DNA of 64,000 nt from Mycobacterium sp. DL99 (lineage in GTDB: Bacteria; Actinomycetota; Actinomycetes; Mycobacteriales; Mycobacteriaceae): positions 6,200,198 through 6,264,197 of the forward strand of contig NZ_SJOM01000007.1 of assembly GCF_004762045.1 (NCBI RefSeq), given 5' to 3'. The notes under the pieces are model-generated. The model did no database searches. It had not been told where the DNA came from and saw only the letters and a list, made by a program, of their open reading frames with translations. Positions 18,563 through 27,246 of the stretch are shown here, piece by piece (the stretch's first letter is position 1; every line of letters begins with the position of its first letter). A program made the position numbers and the translations under genes.

Positions 18563-18756
18563 ATAACTCTCCTGTCAGAGCGGTACTCGTCGCGTTGGCG
18601 CACGTCACTGGCGGTGCGTCGCAGCCACTCGGCGGCCGGTACGTACCCAAACCCGGACGATCGTACCGGGCTGCCGATCCGCGCCCACGAATCAGCTGAC
18701 GGCTCTATCAAACCCACTACTCACGCGCGATGCTCTTATTTTTCTCTTAATGTTAA

Positions 18757-18773
18757 GGGACCGTGATGGTCCC
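18757..18773 (-). terminator. Short hairpin after the Rv3802c-like gene
   Basis: GGGACC and GGTCCC with a 5-base loop form a perfect 6-bp stem, 44–60 bases downstream of the Rv3802c-like stop on the minus strand. It is followed in that direction by an AT-rich stretch without a long U-run. It could terminate the upstream transcript or be part of the fadD32 promoter region. Confidence 0.35.
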
Positions 18774-18816
18774 GACCAAATCCGCCGCGCGAGTCGTGAC
18801 CCGGGCGTGTTCGGTG

Positions 18817-19830
18817 TCAACCGTGCTTGGGATGCGGCGCGTTGTCCACCATGTCTTTGGCCCAGCTCAGCGTCCACTGCGTGGCGGTCTGCCCGTTTTC
18901 CACCCAGAACTGCGGGGTGTTGTACAGGGCATGCACCGGCCCGGCCGCACTGCCGGTCAGTGTCTCCAGGGTCTTGGGCAGGTTGAAGATCGAGAACGCC
19001 TCCTCAGGCGCCGAGCAGATCAGATCGCCCTTGCCGCAGATCTGGTTGGTCCGGTTGTTCAGCGCACCGAATCCGCCCTGCCGCGGGCCCGTCATCGTCA
19101 GGCCCATCTCGGACAGCACCGGCAGTTCGTGCAGCGTGATCTCGGCACCCTGCCCCGGCGGATTGGGGCCGACGTCCTGCCCGACGCCGAGTTCACGGCG
19201 GCCGTCGGCGATCAGCGTCACACCCAGCACGAGGTCCTCGTCGACCGGGCCGCGGCCGTTGCCGATGTCGCTGGCCAGGTCACCGCCGATCACCGCGCCC
19301 TGCGAAAAGCCGGCGATCACGTAGCTGGTCAGCGGGCAGCGGTCGTTCATATCCGTCATCGCCTTGACCGCGGTGCGCTTTCCCTCAGCCCGGCTGTCGT
19401 TGTACGACATCTGCTTGTCGGCGGAGAACGGGTTATGGAACTGCGCGGTGTAGGGAACCGTGTAGACCTCGAGGCGGTCCGTCCCGAACTGCTCGGCCAT
19501 CGGCCGGCTCACGTTGCTCATGAGCGACAGCGGGAACTGCGTCGGGTTGAACGGGTCGTCCTGCGGCGAGGACTCCCAGGTGCCTGGAATCGAGACCAGC
19601 ATCACGTCGGGGCAGTCGGCGGACTGGAACTCCGGGCGCGGCTTACGCGTCGCCGACGGACCCGGCACCCCGGCCGGGGGCTGGGCTGACGGCGGCACCG
19701 ACGGGGTTTCGGGACGACGCATGTAGATCACGACCATCGTCACCACGAGCACCACGACGAGAGCCATCACCGCGGCAGCGATCAGGGCCAGGATGCGGTG
19801 ACGCTTCCGGCGGCTGGCATTTTTGGCCAT
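18817..19830 (-). CDS. Cutinase-like cell-wall lipase/thioesterase (Rv3802c homologue)
   Basis: 337-residue α/β-hydrolase anchored by an N-terminal transmembrane helix (residues about 12–36, ILALIAAAVMALVVVLVV) with the enzyme domain outside. The cutinase motif GFSQGA gives the nucleophilic Ser. The start of the fold, CPDVMLVSIPGTWES, and a Pro-rich linker (about 40–65) match the essential M. tuberculosis protein Rv3802c (Culp6), reported as a phospholipase/thioesterase involved in mycolic acid metabolism. It lies immediately behind fadD32-pks13-accD4 as in that species. A DUF732 lipoprotein gene sits 42 bases upstream and may be co-transcribed. Confidence 0.9.
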   Translation of the reverse strand: MAKNASRRKRHRILALIAAAVMALVVVLVVTMVVIYMRRPETPSVPPSAQPPAGVPGPSATRKPRPEFQSADCPDVMLVSIPGTWESSPQDDPFNPTQFPLSLMSNVSRPMAEQFGTDRLEVYTVPYTAQFHNPFSADKQMSYNDSRAEGKRTAVKAMTDMNDRCPLTSYVIAGFSQGAVIGGDLASDIGNGRGPVDEDLVLGVTLIADGRRELGVGQDVGPNPPGQGAEITLHELPVLSEMGLTMTGPRQGGFGALNNRTNQICGKGDLICSAPEEAFSIFNLPKTLETLTGSAAGPVHALYNTPQFWVENGQTATQWTLSWAKDMVDNAPHPKHG

Positions 19831-19872
19831 GGGTTACTGGGGCTCCTCGCGTGCGGTGCGGTGATCTGCTTC

Positions 19873-20322
19873 TCAGCAGAGATGTTCGGTGGCGGTTCGG
19901 ATGTAGTCGGTGGCGGCGGTGTCGATCTCGCCAGGTGTCGGGCTTTCCTGACCGGAATGGGCCGCCCGGACATCGCTGCGCACCAGCGGCAGGACGAATT
20001 CTCGCACTGCTTGGTCATCCTGCTTGGCGGCGCGGCCCTGGCACACGTACGACCCGATCGACAACGCCAGCAGCTCACTGGACGGGGTGATCCCGGCGGC
20101 CTTGAGCTCGTCGAGGTAGGTGCGCTGCTGCGACGTGACGGCCAGATCACCGCTGCGGTGTGGGAGAGGCTGCGCAGACACCGCCTGCGGCTGCGCGCCG
20201 TTGATCTGTGAGGTGGGCAGAGCCAGCGGCGCCATGATGTCACCGCCCGCATCGCACGCCGTGAGCAACGACGCAGCGGACACCGCTACCACCAGGGTGG
20301 CCGACCGTACCGAGTGCTGCAC
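19873..20322 (-). CDS. DUF732 lipoprotein
   Basis: 149-residue exported lipoprotein of unknown function. Signal peptide with lipobox SLLTAC puts the lipidated Cys at residue 23. After a Gln/Pro-rich linker the mature part has the DUF732 pattern: a helix around YLDELKAAGI, a Cys in IGSYVCQGRA and a terminal Cys (ATEHLC) that probably form a disulfide. It precedes the Rv3802c-like gene in the same direction with a 42-base gap, and lies 64 bases after fbpD. Confidence 0.72.
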   Translation of the reverse strand: MQHSVRSATLVVAVSAASLLTACDAGGDIMAPLALPTSQINGAQPQAVSAQPLPHRSGDLAVTSQQRTYLDELKAAGITPSSELLALSIGSYVCQGRAAKQDDQAVREFVLPLVRSDVRAAHSGQESPTPGEIDTAATDYIRTATEHLC

Positions 20323-20386
20323 GCTTCCACCGTACCGGCTGGTGAAAAGTGTCCCGGCGCAGCTGATTCGCAGTTCCAGCGACCTT

Positions 20387-21298
20387 CTACTTGATGGTCG
20401 CGACCAGTTCGCCTGACATCTGCGCCAGCTGCGGGGCCCAGCTGCCCCAGTCGTGCTGGCCGCCGGCGGGCATGTCGAAGTGCCCGTTGCTGCCGCCGAC
20501 GGAACGGTAATGCTGGTAGAACGACCGGTTGCTGCCCTGCGCCAGATCGCACACGCCGATCATCGCGGCCGGGTCGCTGCATGTCAGCGCGGCCGGGCTG
20601 TACACCCACAACCGGGTGTTGGCGTCGGCCAGCAATTGCACGTGAACGTCGGGGTCATGCCACTTCCAGCGGCCGAGCTGTGGGGCTCCCCACATCCCGT
20701 AGCTGTCCACGCCGCCGAACTTCGCCATCCCGTCGGTGATCGCACCGTTGACGGTGGTGGCCGAGGGGGTCAGGAAACCCGAGAGCGATCCGGCGAAGCG
20801 GAACCGGTCGGGATGGAATGCGGCCAGCGTCACCGCCGCGGTACCGCCCTGCGAGGCGCCGACGATCCCGTGCCCGTTCGGGGCCAGACCCTTGTTGGCG
20901 GCCAGCCAGTCGGGCAGCTCGGCGGACAGGAAGGTCTCCCACTGCTTGCTGCCGTCCTGCTCCCAGTTGGTGTAGAGGCTCCAGGCTCCGCCGGCCGGGG
21001 CCGCCACCGAGATGCCGCGGCCGGCCAGAGTCGACATCGCATGGCCGGCGTTGACCCAGTTGCTCACGTCAGGGGCCGCGTTGAACGCGTCGAGCAGGAA
21101 CACCGCGTGCGGCCCGCCACCCTGGAATGCCACCGGGATGTCGCGGCCCATCGCGGCCGACGGGACCATCAGGTATTCGACACCGTCAGCCCGGGCCGGG
21201 CCGCTCGTCGTCGCCGACACGGCCCAGAGGGCAGTACCGAGCACTGGGGCCAACAGGGCCAGCAGCATCGCCCGCATCAGACTCAACGCACGTCTCAT
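20387..21298 (-). CDS. fbpD: Antigen 85 family protein FbpD (MPT51/MPB51)
   Basis: 303-residue secreted α/β-hydrolase-fold protein. In M. tuberculosis MPT51 is a non-catalytic mycolyltransferase relative thought to bind host matrix or carbohydrate. Signal peptide ends near ARADG. Hallmarks are VPSAAMGRDIPVAFQGGGPHAVFLLDAF, WEQDGSKQWETFL and MWGAPQLGRWKWHDP. Unlike M. tuberculosis MPT51 (GAAQGG) this protein keeps a Ser in the nucleophile elbow, GASQGG, and a His in GGQHDW; the catalytic Glu of antigen 85 is not conserved (Cys/Asp there). Tandem ATGs at 21301 and 21298; the second fits the GAGAGG ribosome site better. Confidence 0.88.
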   Translation of the reverse strand: MRRALSLMRAMLLALLAPVLGTALWAVSATTSGPARADGVEYLMVPSAAMGRDIPVAFQGGGPHAVFLLDAFNAAPDVSNWVNAGHAMSTLAGRGISVAAPAGGAWSLYTNWEQDGSKQWETFLSAELPDWLAANKGLAPNGHGIVGASQGGTAAVTLAAFHPDRFRFAGSLSGFLTPSATTVNGAITDGMAKFGGVDSYGMWGAPQLGRWKWHDPDVHVQLLADANTRLWVYSPAALTCSDPAAMIGVCDLAQGSNRSFYQHYRSVGGSNGHFDMPAGGQHDWGSWAPQLAQMSGELVATIK

Positions 21299-21356
21299 CA
21301 TCAACCTCTCATGCTGCCGGTCGTTCGAAAGTGCCCCCGCACACGTAACCCGCGTT

Positions 21357-21371
21357 GTAGTGAACCACATC
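21357..21371 (-). promoter_or_regulatory. Shared fbp upstream motif, copy before fbpD
   Basis: The plus strand reads GTAGTGAACCACATC, about 60–75 bases upstream of the fbpD start. Its minus-strand complement contains TGTGGTTCACTAC. The same motif precedes the other two antigen 85 genes in this cluster and may include the -35 element or an activator site. Confidence 0.4.
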
Positions 21372-21454
21372 GCAACCACAGCAGGGGCCCAGAAACGGCT
21401 GACGGCGGCGATCCGTGAGGATCGCCGCCGTCGTCCGTATATCTATCCGGCCGC

Positions 21455-22450
21455 TCAGGCGGTCGGGGTGGCACCCAGGACGCGCTGCAGGTCAGGCTTC
21501 ATGGCCTGCAGCTGCTGGCCCCAGTAGGCCCAGTTGTGCGTACCGCTCTGCGGGAAGTTGAACACGGCGTTCTTGCCACCGGCCGCGATGTACTTCTCCT
21601 GGAAGGTGGAGTTCGTCCGGCAGACGAAGCCCTCGAGGAACTTCGCGGGCATGTCGGCGCCGCCCAGCTCGCCCGGCTTGCCGTTACCGCAGTACACCCA
21701 GAGACGGGTGCCGTTGTTGGCCAGGGTCGCGACGTTCTCCGTCGGGTCGTTGGCCTTCCAGGCGTTGTTCGGGTCGCCCGTCGAACCCCACATGTCATCG
21801 GCCTTGTAGCCACCGGCGTCACCCATCGAGACACCGATCAGCATCGGCCACCAGCCCTCAGACGGGTTCAACGTGCCCGACAGCGAGGACGCGTAGATGA
21901 ACTGATCCGGGTGGCGAGCCGACAGCATGAGCGCCGACGAACCGGCCATCGACAGACCGACCACAGCACTACCGGTCGACTTCACGTCCTTGTTGGCCGC
22001 CAGGTACGCCGGGAGCTCCTGGGTCAGGAAGGTCTCCCACTTGTAGGTCTTGCAGCCGCCGTCCTTGCTGCCACACGCCGGCTTGTACCAGTCGGTGTAG
22101 AAGCTGGACTGGCCACCGACCGGCATGACAACCGAGATGCCCGAGTTCAGGAACCACTCGAACGTCGGGAGTTCGATGTCCCACCCGTTCTGGTCTTCGC
22201 GAGCGCGCATACCGTCGAGCAGGTACAGCGCAGGTGCACCCGCTCCACCGCTCTGGAACTCGACCTTGATGTCACGCCCCATCGCTGCCGACGGAACTTC
22301 GAGGTACTCGACCGGTAGGCCAGGTCGAGACCAGGCTCCGGCGGTCGCCGAGCCGCCCACGACGCCAACCAGGCCAGGCAGCACGGCCGCTGCCGCTGCC
22401 GCGACCGTCAGCCGGCGCGACAAGCCGCGCATCTTCCCAACGAACTTCAT
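21455..22450 (-). CDS. fbpA: Diacylglycerol acyltransferase/mycolyltransferase antigen 85A
   Basis: 331-residue secreted enzyme that transfers mycolic acid between trehalose monomycolates and onto arabinogalactan in the cell envelope. The signal peptide is cleaved near ATAGA before WSRPGLPVEYL. Catalytic Ser in GLSMAG, Glu in AKFLEGF and His in GTHNWAYW form the antigen 85 triad. The WYKPACG…GCKTYKWETF segment keeps the Cys pair found in FbpA. This is the most canonical of the three paralogues here and is placed as M. tuberculosis Rv3804c. Confidence 0.93.
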   Translation of the reverse strand: MKFVGKMRGLSRRLTVAAAAAAVLPGLVGVVGGSATAGAWSRPGLPVEYLEVPSAAMGRDIKVEFQSGGAGAPALYLLDGMRAREDQNGWDIELPTFEWFLNSGISVVMPVGGQSSFYTDWYKPACGSKDGGCKTYKWETFLTQELPAYLAANKDVKSTGSAVVGLSMAGSSALMLSARHPDQFIYASSLSGTLNPSEGWWPMLIGVSMGDAGGYKADDMWGSTGDPNNAWKANDPTENVATLANNGTRLWVYCGNGKPGELGGADMPAKFLEGFVCRTNSTFQEKYIAAGGKNAVFNFPQSGTHNWAYWGQQLQAMKPDLQRVLGATPTA

Positions 22451-22527
22451 ACCGCTCCCTATCTGAATCTCTTCTTCGTATTCCGCACATCGATGTCAGG
22501 ACCGACGTAAGCGGCTCACGTGCCCGT

Positions 22528-22542
22528 GTAGTCAACCACACG
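22528..22542 (-). promoter_or_regulatory. Shared fbp upstream motif, copy before fbpA
   Basis: The plus strand reads GTAGTCAACCACACG, about 80–90 bases before the fbpA ATG. On the coding strand this is TGTGGTTGACTAC, containing a good -35 (TTGACT). It matches the copies before fbpD and the fbpC-like gene. Confidence 0.42.
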
Positions 22543-22587
22543 AATGCGTGATGCTTCTCTTCAGCAGTTGTCGTCCCTGGTCGCCCC

Positions 22588-23667
22588 TCAGCCGTTGATG
22601 GTCGCGATCAGGTCTGGTTTCAGGGCCTGCAACTGAGCCGCCCAGTACGGCCAGGCATGGTTACCCGCCGACGGGAAATGGAAGCTCGCGTTGCCGCCGC
22701 CCGCCTTGGTGTAGGCCTCCTGAAAGTCCTTGTTGCTCTTGATCGCCAGCGTCTCCAGACTGCTGGCGCTCATCGCGAGGTTCGGGTCGGAGCCCTCGTC
22801 GAGCCCGGTGGCGCCGCCGGGTGCGCAGTACACCCACAGCCGCGTGCCGTTGGCCACGATCTTGGCCACCTGCTTGACGGGGTCGTTGCGCTTCCAGGCG
22901 CCGTCCCAGGGCAGACCCCACATGTTGTCGACGTTGTAGCGACCCGCGTCGAGCATGGCCACACGGATCGCCTGCTGCATGAGCAGTGACGACGGGTTGA
23001 GGAATCCCGACAGCGACGCGGCGTAACTGAACTGACCTGGGTGATAGGCCGACAGGATCAACGCGGCACTGCCCGACATGGACAACCCGACCACGGCGTT
23101 GCCCGTCGCGGACACCTGCTTGTTGGCGGCCAGATAGGCCGGTAGCTCCTGTGTGAGGAACGTCTCCCATTTATAGGTATAGGTCTGCTTGTTCAGAGTC
23201 GACGGCGAATACCAGTCGCTGTAGAAGCTGGACTGCCCGCCGACGGGCATCACCGTCGAGAGGCCGGAACCGTAGAACCACTCGAACGCGGGGGTGTTGA
23301 TGTCCCAGCCGCTGAGGTCATCCTGCGCGCGCATGCCGTCCAGCAGGTAGACCGCCTTGCTCGGCCCGCTGGGCGAAGTCGCCGGGGCGGGCTGGGCCTG
23401 CGCCCCTTCTGTGGTGCTCGCCGGGGCGGGCGCCGATGCCGGACCCTGGAACTGCACGCGGATGCTGCGCCCCATCGACGGCGAATACACGTCGAGGTAC
23501 TCGACGGGCAGCCCCTCGCGGGAGAACGCCCCGGCAGGCGGCGCAGCGGCGAGCGCCCCGACAGCGGGCAGCATCGCGATCGCGGCGGTAGCCGTCAGAA
23601 GGCGCCGGCCCCATCGACGCGTGACGGAGACACCAGAGGTCAGCATCGGTTTTTTCGTACCGTCCAT
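22588..23667 (-). CDS. Antigen 85 family mycolyltransferase, FbpC-like
   Basis: 359-residue secreted mycolyltransferase paralogue. Antigen 85 features are GLPVEYLDVYSPSMGRSIRV, WYSPSTLNKQTYTYKWETFL (without the FbpA Cys pair, as in FbpC), nucleophile Ser in GLSMSG, a Glu in SSLETLAIKSN aligned with the catalytic Glu, and His in GNHAWPYW. Oddities: about 25 Ala/Pro/Ser/Thr residues are inserted after VQFQGP (about residues 72–98), between the first strands, and the LPAKFLEG segment is rewritten. It lies directly upstream of fbpA, a third tandem copy that M. tuberculosis lacks at this position. Confidence 0.85.
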   Translation of the reverse strand: MDGTKKPMLTSGVSVTRRWGRRLLTATAAIAMLPAVGALAAAPPAGAFSREGLPVEYLDVYSPSMGRSIRVQFQGPASAPAPASTTEGAQAQPAPATSPSGPSKAVYLLDGMRAQDDLSGWDINTPAFEWFYGSGLSTVMPVGGQSSFYSDWYSPSTLNKQTYTYKWETFLTQELPAYLAANKQVSATGNAVVGLSMSGSAALILSAYHPGQFSYAASLSGFLNPSSLLMQQAIRVAMLDAGRYNVDNMWGLPWDGAWKRNDPVKQVAKIVANGTRLWVYCAPGGATGLDEGSDPNLAMSASSLETLAIKSNKDFQEAYTKAGGGNASFHFPSAGNHAWPYWAAQLQALKPDLIATING

Positions 23668-23717
23668 TCAAGATCTGTGCACAGGCTCGTCTGGGTATCG
23701 GCGCTAGCACGCCCAGC

Positions 23718-23732
23718 GTTACCAACCACACA
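23718..23732 (-). promoter_or_regulatory. Shared fbp upstream motif, copy before the fbpC-like gene
   Basis: The plus strand reads GTTACCAACCACACA, 51–65 bases before the start codon. On the coding strand it is TGTGTGGTTGGTAAC. Eleven of fifteen positions agree with the fbpA copy. Confidence 0.38.
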
Positions 23733-23750
23733 GATTCAGTTCAGACAGCC

Positions 23751-25796
23751 TTACGGCCCCGTGGCCGGCATCCCCGTGTACGGCGGCTTCTTGGGCTCGG
23801 GAACCGGTAGACCGCAGCGCTTCAGGTCATAGAGCGGCACCCGGTCGATCCGGTACTTCGTGAACTCGTAAGCGTGCGCGAGGTTGGACAGGAACCGCCG
23901 CGGGGTCATCTCGCCGCGCACCGAGCTGAGCATCGACTCGGTGGCCGGGCAGGCCAGCGCCGCCTCGGCCTGGGCGATCCATTCCTCGTCCAGATAAGCC
24001 GGGATGTAGGGCCTGGTCTTGAGGAACGGCCCCTCGGCCACCGCCCAGTCCGGGAACAGGTTCTTGTCGTGGCCGATACGGCCGTCGGTCAACCGTTGGG
24101 TGTGCATCGCCAGCGGGTTCGTCAGGCCGATCTGGTCGATGACCCGCACGTCGAGCCCGACGTTCATGCCCAGCATGCCCATGTTGGTGAAGAACACGGT
24201 GTGCGGGGTGGCCAACGCCCGCCGTTCCGCCGGGGAGAGATCGGGCGGGGGCGGATAGGCCGGGACGACGTCCCACACGTCGTAATTGCCCGACGGCAAC
24301 AACAGTGCCCCGTCGGGGGTGTTGTTGATGGCCGTCAGCACCGCACGCATGCGCGGGTAGTCCAGGTAATCGGCAGCGGTCAACGGGTGGGCATGACCGG
24401 TGGCCTGCGAGTAGAACCGGCGCTCGTCGACGATGCCGGTGTAGGTGACCCGCGTACCGTCGGCGCCCAGGCCGGACGAGTTGGCCGCCCAGATCGACCA
24501 GCCCACCACCGCGGCCCACAGCACGCTCGTGGCCGCGGCGAGCAGGTAACCCGTCTCCCTGGTGAACTTGGTGCCGTCGGGCAGCACGACGGGGATCACC
24601 GCGACGGGCATCAGCATGCAGAACAGCGGCGTCAGCAACACCCGGCCGTGCATGAAGTCGCCGCCCTGGCGCACCCAGTAGATCGCCTGCAGCAGCCCGC
24701 TGAGGAACATGAAAAGCACCACGGCAGCCGGACTTTGAACGGTCCGGGCCAGCCAGCCGTAGCCGCGGGGCACCTGATGGCGCACCCACCACGGCCGGGT
24801 CCTGGTGGTCAGCAGGACGGCGCTGAGCGCGGCCAGCAGCATCACCGGTACCCACAGGAGGTACGGCTGGTTGAAATTGGTCAGATAGGTCAGGCCCTGG
24901 GACCACTTGGATCCCGACGCGTCCTTGGCGACCGCGGTGCCCGGCACCATCAGCCCGTAGTAACCCATCCGGAAGATCTGGTAGGCGACCGGCAGCAGTC
25001 CGCCGGCCACCACGATCAGGACCCGGCGACGCCAACCGCGCGCCGCGATCAGCATCATGACCAGCGCGCCACCGCCGATCAGCGCCAGCTCGGGGCGGAT
25101 CAGCACGCTCAGCCCGGCGACGGTGGCCAGCGCCCCCTCGAAGTACCGGCTCGAGACCGGATTGGGCGCGGCCTTCGGGCTGCCACGACCGACCGTTTTG
25201 GGAGCCGCGCGCAGAGCCTGCGACCAGCACACCATCATCCACCACAGCAGACCCAAATAGGCCAGCACCAAACCATTTTCGAGCCCCGAGGTGGCGAAGT
25301 CGCGGGCGGGCGGGACCGCGATGTAGACCAGTGCACCAGCGGGCAGCAGCAGTGCGCGGCGGCCCTGCAGGCTCGGGGCATACAACCGGCCGGTTCCGAG
25401 CATCGCCAGCACGACGCCGAGCACGCTCAGCGTCAGCGCGAACGCCAGGGCCACGTACTCCATCCGGACCGGGCCGCCGAGCCATGCGCCCAGCGTCACC
25501 AGGTAGGTCCACACCGTGGAGGTGTTGGCCTCGATCCGCTCACCCGCGTTGAAGACCGGGCCGTTGCCCGCCAACAGATTTCGCACCGTGCGCAGCACGA
25601 TCAGGCCGTCGTCGGCGATCCAGCGGCGCTGCCACGCACCCCAGCCGAACAGGCCGGCGACCACGACCACACTCACCCACAAGCTGATCCGCACCGTGAC
25701 GTCGTACGGAAACACCGGCCAGCGCGCCAACCGGGCACCCACGCCGCCCGCCAGGCGGCGCAGAGTAATTCGGTCAGCTGAAGTAGATGGCAGCAC
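23751..25796 (-). CDS. aftB: Terminal β-(1→2) arabinofuranosyltransferase AftB
   Basis: 681-residue GT-C membrane enzyme that caps arabinan with β-(1→2) arabinose from decaprenyl-phosphoryl-arabinose on the periplasmic side. About ten transmembrane segments cover residues 35–460, and a periplasmic domain of about 200 residues follows. The first extracellular loop has ADDGLIVLRTVRNLLAGNG and EANTSTVWTYL, typical of the family; the DD pair is the presumed catalytic acid. The GTG start at 25796 overlaps the end of ubiA by 23 bases. The first 30 residues exceed the M. tuberculosis protein, so a start nearer VRISLW is possible. Last gene of the glf–aftB operon. Confidence 0.92.
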   Translation of the reverse strand: MLPSTSADRITLRRLAGGVGARLARWPVFPYDVTVRISLWVSVVVVAGLFGWGAWQRRWIADDGLIVLRTVRNLLAGNGPVFNAGERIEANTSTVWTYLVTLGAWLGGPVRMEYVALAFALTLSVLGVVLAMLGTGRLYAPSLQGRRALLLPAGALVYIAVPPARDFATSGLENGLVLAYLGLLWWMMVCWSQALRAAPKTVGRGSPKAAPNPVSSRYFEGALATVAGLSVLIRPELALIGGGALVMMLIAARGWRRRVLIVVAGGLLPVAYQIFRMGYYGLMVPGTAVAKDASGSKWSQGLTYLTNFNQPYLLWVPVMLLAALSAVLLTTRTRPWWVRHQVPRGYGWLARTVQSPAAVVLFMFLSGLLQAIYWVRQGGDFMHGRVLLTPLFCMLMPVAVIPVVLPDGTKFTRETGYLLAAATSVLWAAVVGWSIWAANSSGLGADGTRVTYTGIVDERRFYSQATGHAHPLTAADYLDYPRMRAVLTAINNTPDGALLLPSGNYDVWDVVPAYPPPPDLSPAERRALATPHTVFFTNMGMLGMNVGLDVRVIDQIGLTNPLAMHTQRLTDGRIGHDKNLFPDWAVAEGPFLKTRPYIPAYLDEEWIAQAEAALACPATESMLSSVRGEMTPRRFLSNLAHAYEFTKYRIDRVPLYDLKRCGLPVPEPKKPPYTGMPATGP

Positions 25797-26715
25797 CGAT
25801 GGTTCCGATCCACGCCAGGAACAGGACCTGCAGCACTCGGTCTTTCAGCGCGATCTCCTCTGGCTCACCGGCGATGCCACCATCAATGTCAACCGCATAA
25901 CGCAGGATCGCGATCGTGAACGGAACCATCGTGATCGCGTACCACGAAGCGTCCTGGCCATCGAGCCCCAGCGCATCATTCGCACTGTCGCGCCCGAACG
26001 CCCACAGGCCGTAGCAGACCACCATCGCGGTGGCCGACAACGTCCAGACGAAGCGCAGGTAGCTACTGGTGTAACTCTCCAGCGACTTGCGGATCTTGGC
26101 ACCGGTGCGCTCGGCCAGTTGCAGCTCGGCATAACGCTTTCCGGCCGCCATGAACAGCGAGCCGAAGGCCATGACCAACAGGAACCACTGCGACAGCGGG
26201 ATATCGGCGGCCACACCACCGGCGATCGCGCGGAGCAGGAACCCCGAGGACACGATGCAGATGTCGAGCACCGCCTGGTGCTTGAGCCCGAAGCAGTACG
26301 CCAACTGGATCGCGATGTACACCGCCATCACCAGTGCCAGATCCGGTGTCAGCAGCCACGAGATACCCAGCGAGGCCAGCCCGAGCACGATCGCCAGCGT
26401 GTAGGCCAGCCACTCCGGCACCACACCCGCGGCGATCGGCCGGAACCGTTTCGTGGGATGGGCACGGTCGGCCTCGACGTCACGCGCGTCGTTGATCAGG
26501 TAGATCGACGACGCGGCCAGGCAGAACACCACGAACGCGATCGACGCCTTGAAGGCGAGGTCGGCGTAGTTGTACTCGATTCCGCTGCCGACGGCGGCCA
26601 ACGGCGCCGCGAGCACCAGCAGGTTCTTGATCCACTGCCGTGGCCGCAGCGCCTTGATCAGCCCGACGGCCAGATTCTTCGGCGGCCCGGCCTCCGGCTG
26701 CGCTTCCTCACTCAT
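25774..26715 (-). CDS. ubiA: Decaprenyl-phosphate phosphoribosyltransferase UbiA
   Basis: 313-residue membrane enzyme of the UbiA superfamily. It joins phosphoribose from PRPP to decaprenyl phosphate, the first committed step to decaprenyl-phosphoryl-arabinose, the arabinose donor used by EmbA/B and AftB. Nine or so transmembrane helices; the cytosolic Asp-rich motif NDARDVEADRAHP lies near residues 75–87, preceded by ALRPRQWIKN. ATG 26715 overlaps the upstream stop (ATGA) and is chosen over longer in-frame alternatives that run into the preceding gene. The context matches Rv3806c. Confidence 0.94.
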   Translation of the reverse strand: MSEEAQPEAGPPKNLAVGLIKALRPRQWIKNLLVLAAPLAAVGSGIEYNYADLAFKASIAFVVFCLAASSIYLINDARDVEADRAHPTKRFRPIAAGVVPEWLAYTLAIVLGLASLGISWLLTPDLALVMAVYIAIQLAYCFGLKHQAVLDICIVSSGFLLRAIAGGVAADIPLSQWFLLVMAFGSLFMAAGKRYAELQLAERTGAKIRKSLESYTSSYLRFVWTLSATAMVVCYGLWAFGRDSANDALGLDGQDASWYAITMVPFTIAILRYAVDIDGGIAGEPEEIALKDRVLQVLFLAWIGTIGAAIYFS

Positions 26716-27245
26716 TTGGCCACAGTCTCCTTCTGCCCGACACCGGCAGTTTTTCCGACCACAGAACCCACGACCGTCCCGACGGCCACGCCGGTCAGTA
26801 CGTCGGTGGGATAGTGCACGCCCAACACCAGGCGCGACAGCGCCATCGGCACGACCAGCAGCGCCCGCACCGGCAGTCCCGTGGTCCGGGCCAGCAGAAC
26901 GGCCGCCGCGGCGGTCGAGGTGGCATGTGCCGACGGGAAACTCAACCGGCTCGGTGTCCCGACGTTCACAGCGATGTCGGGGTGGTGCGGCCGCTCCCGG
27001 CGCACCACCCGCTTGATCAGGACCGCGGCGGCATGGGCGGCAAAGGCGCCGACGCCCACGGCGATCCATGACTTGCGCTTGGTGGGCTGGGCCAGGGCAC
27101 CGACGGCCGCGAGCCCGAGCCAACCCAGGCTGTGCTCACCGAAATGCGACAGCGCACGGGCGCCGGCCAGCACGCCTGGCCGCGTGGCCAGGGCGGACTG
27201 CACGGCGACCAACACGGCGTCCTCGCCGCGCGGGGCATCGGTCAT
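26712..27245 (-). CDS. PAP2-type phosphatase, Rv3807c homologue
   Basis: 177-residue membrane phosphatase proposed to remove the 5-phosphate from decaprenyl-phosphoryl-5-phosphoribose between UbiA and DprE1/E2. All three PAP2 motifs are present: KRVVRRERP, PSAHATST and SRLVLGVHYPTDVLTG, with several hydrophobic helices between. It sits between glfT2 (one base away) and ubiA (4-base overlap), so it is translated as part of the same operon. The dephosphorylation role rests on family and position; other phosphatases may share it. Confidence 0.85.
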   Translation of the reverse strand: MTDAPRGEDAVLVAVQSALATRPGVLAGARALSHFGEHSLGWLGLAAVGALAQPTKRKSWIAVGVGAFAAHAAAVLIKRVVRRERPHHPDIAVNVGTPSRLSFPSAHATSTAAAAVLLARTTGLPVRALLVVPMALSRLVLGVHYPTDVLTGVAVGTVVGSVVGKTAGVGQKETVAK

Positions 27246-27246
27246 G

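Noticed and set aside
23874..25781. 635-codon + strand frame opposite aftB
   Set aside because: Gln/His/Arg-rich composition typical of an antisense shadow; AftB on the other strand is clearly conserved.
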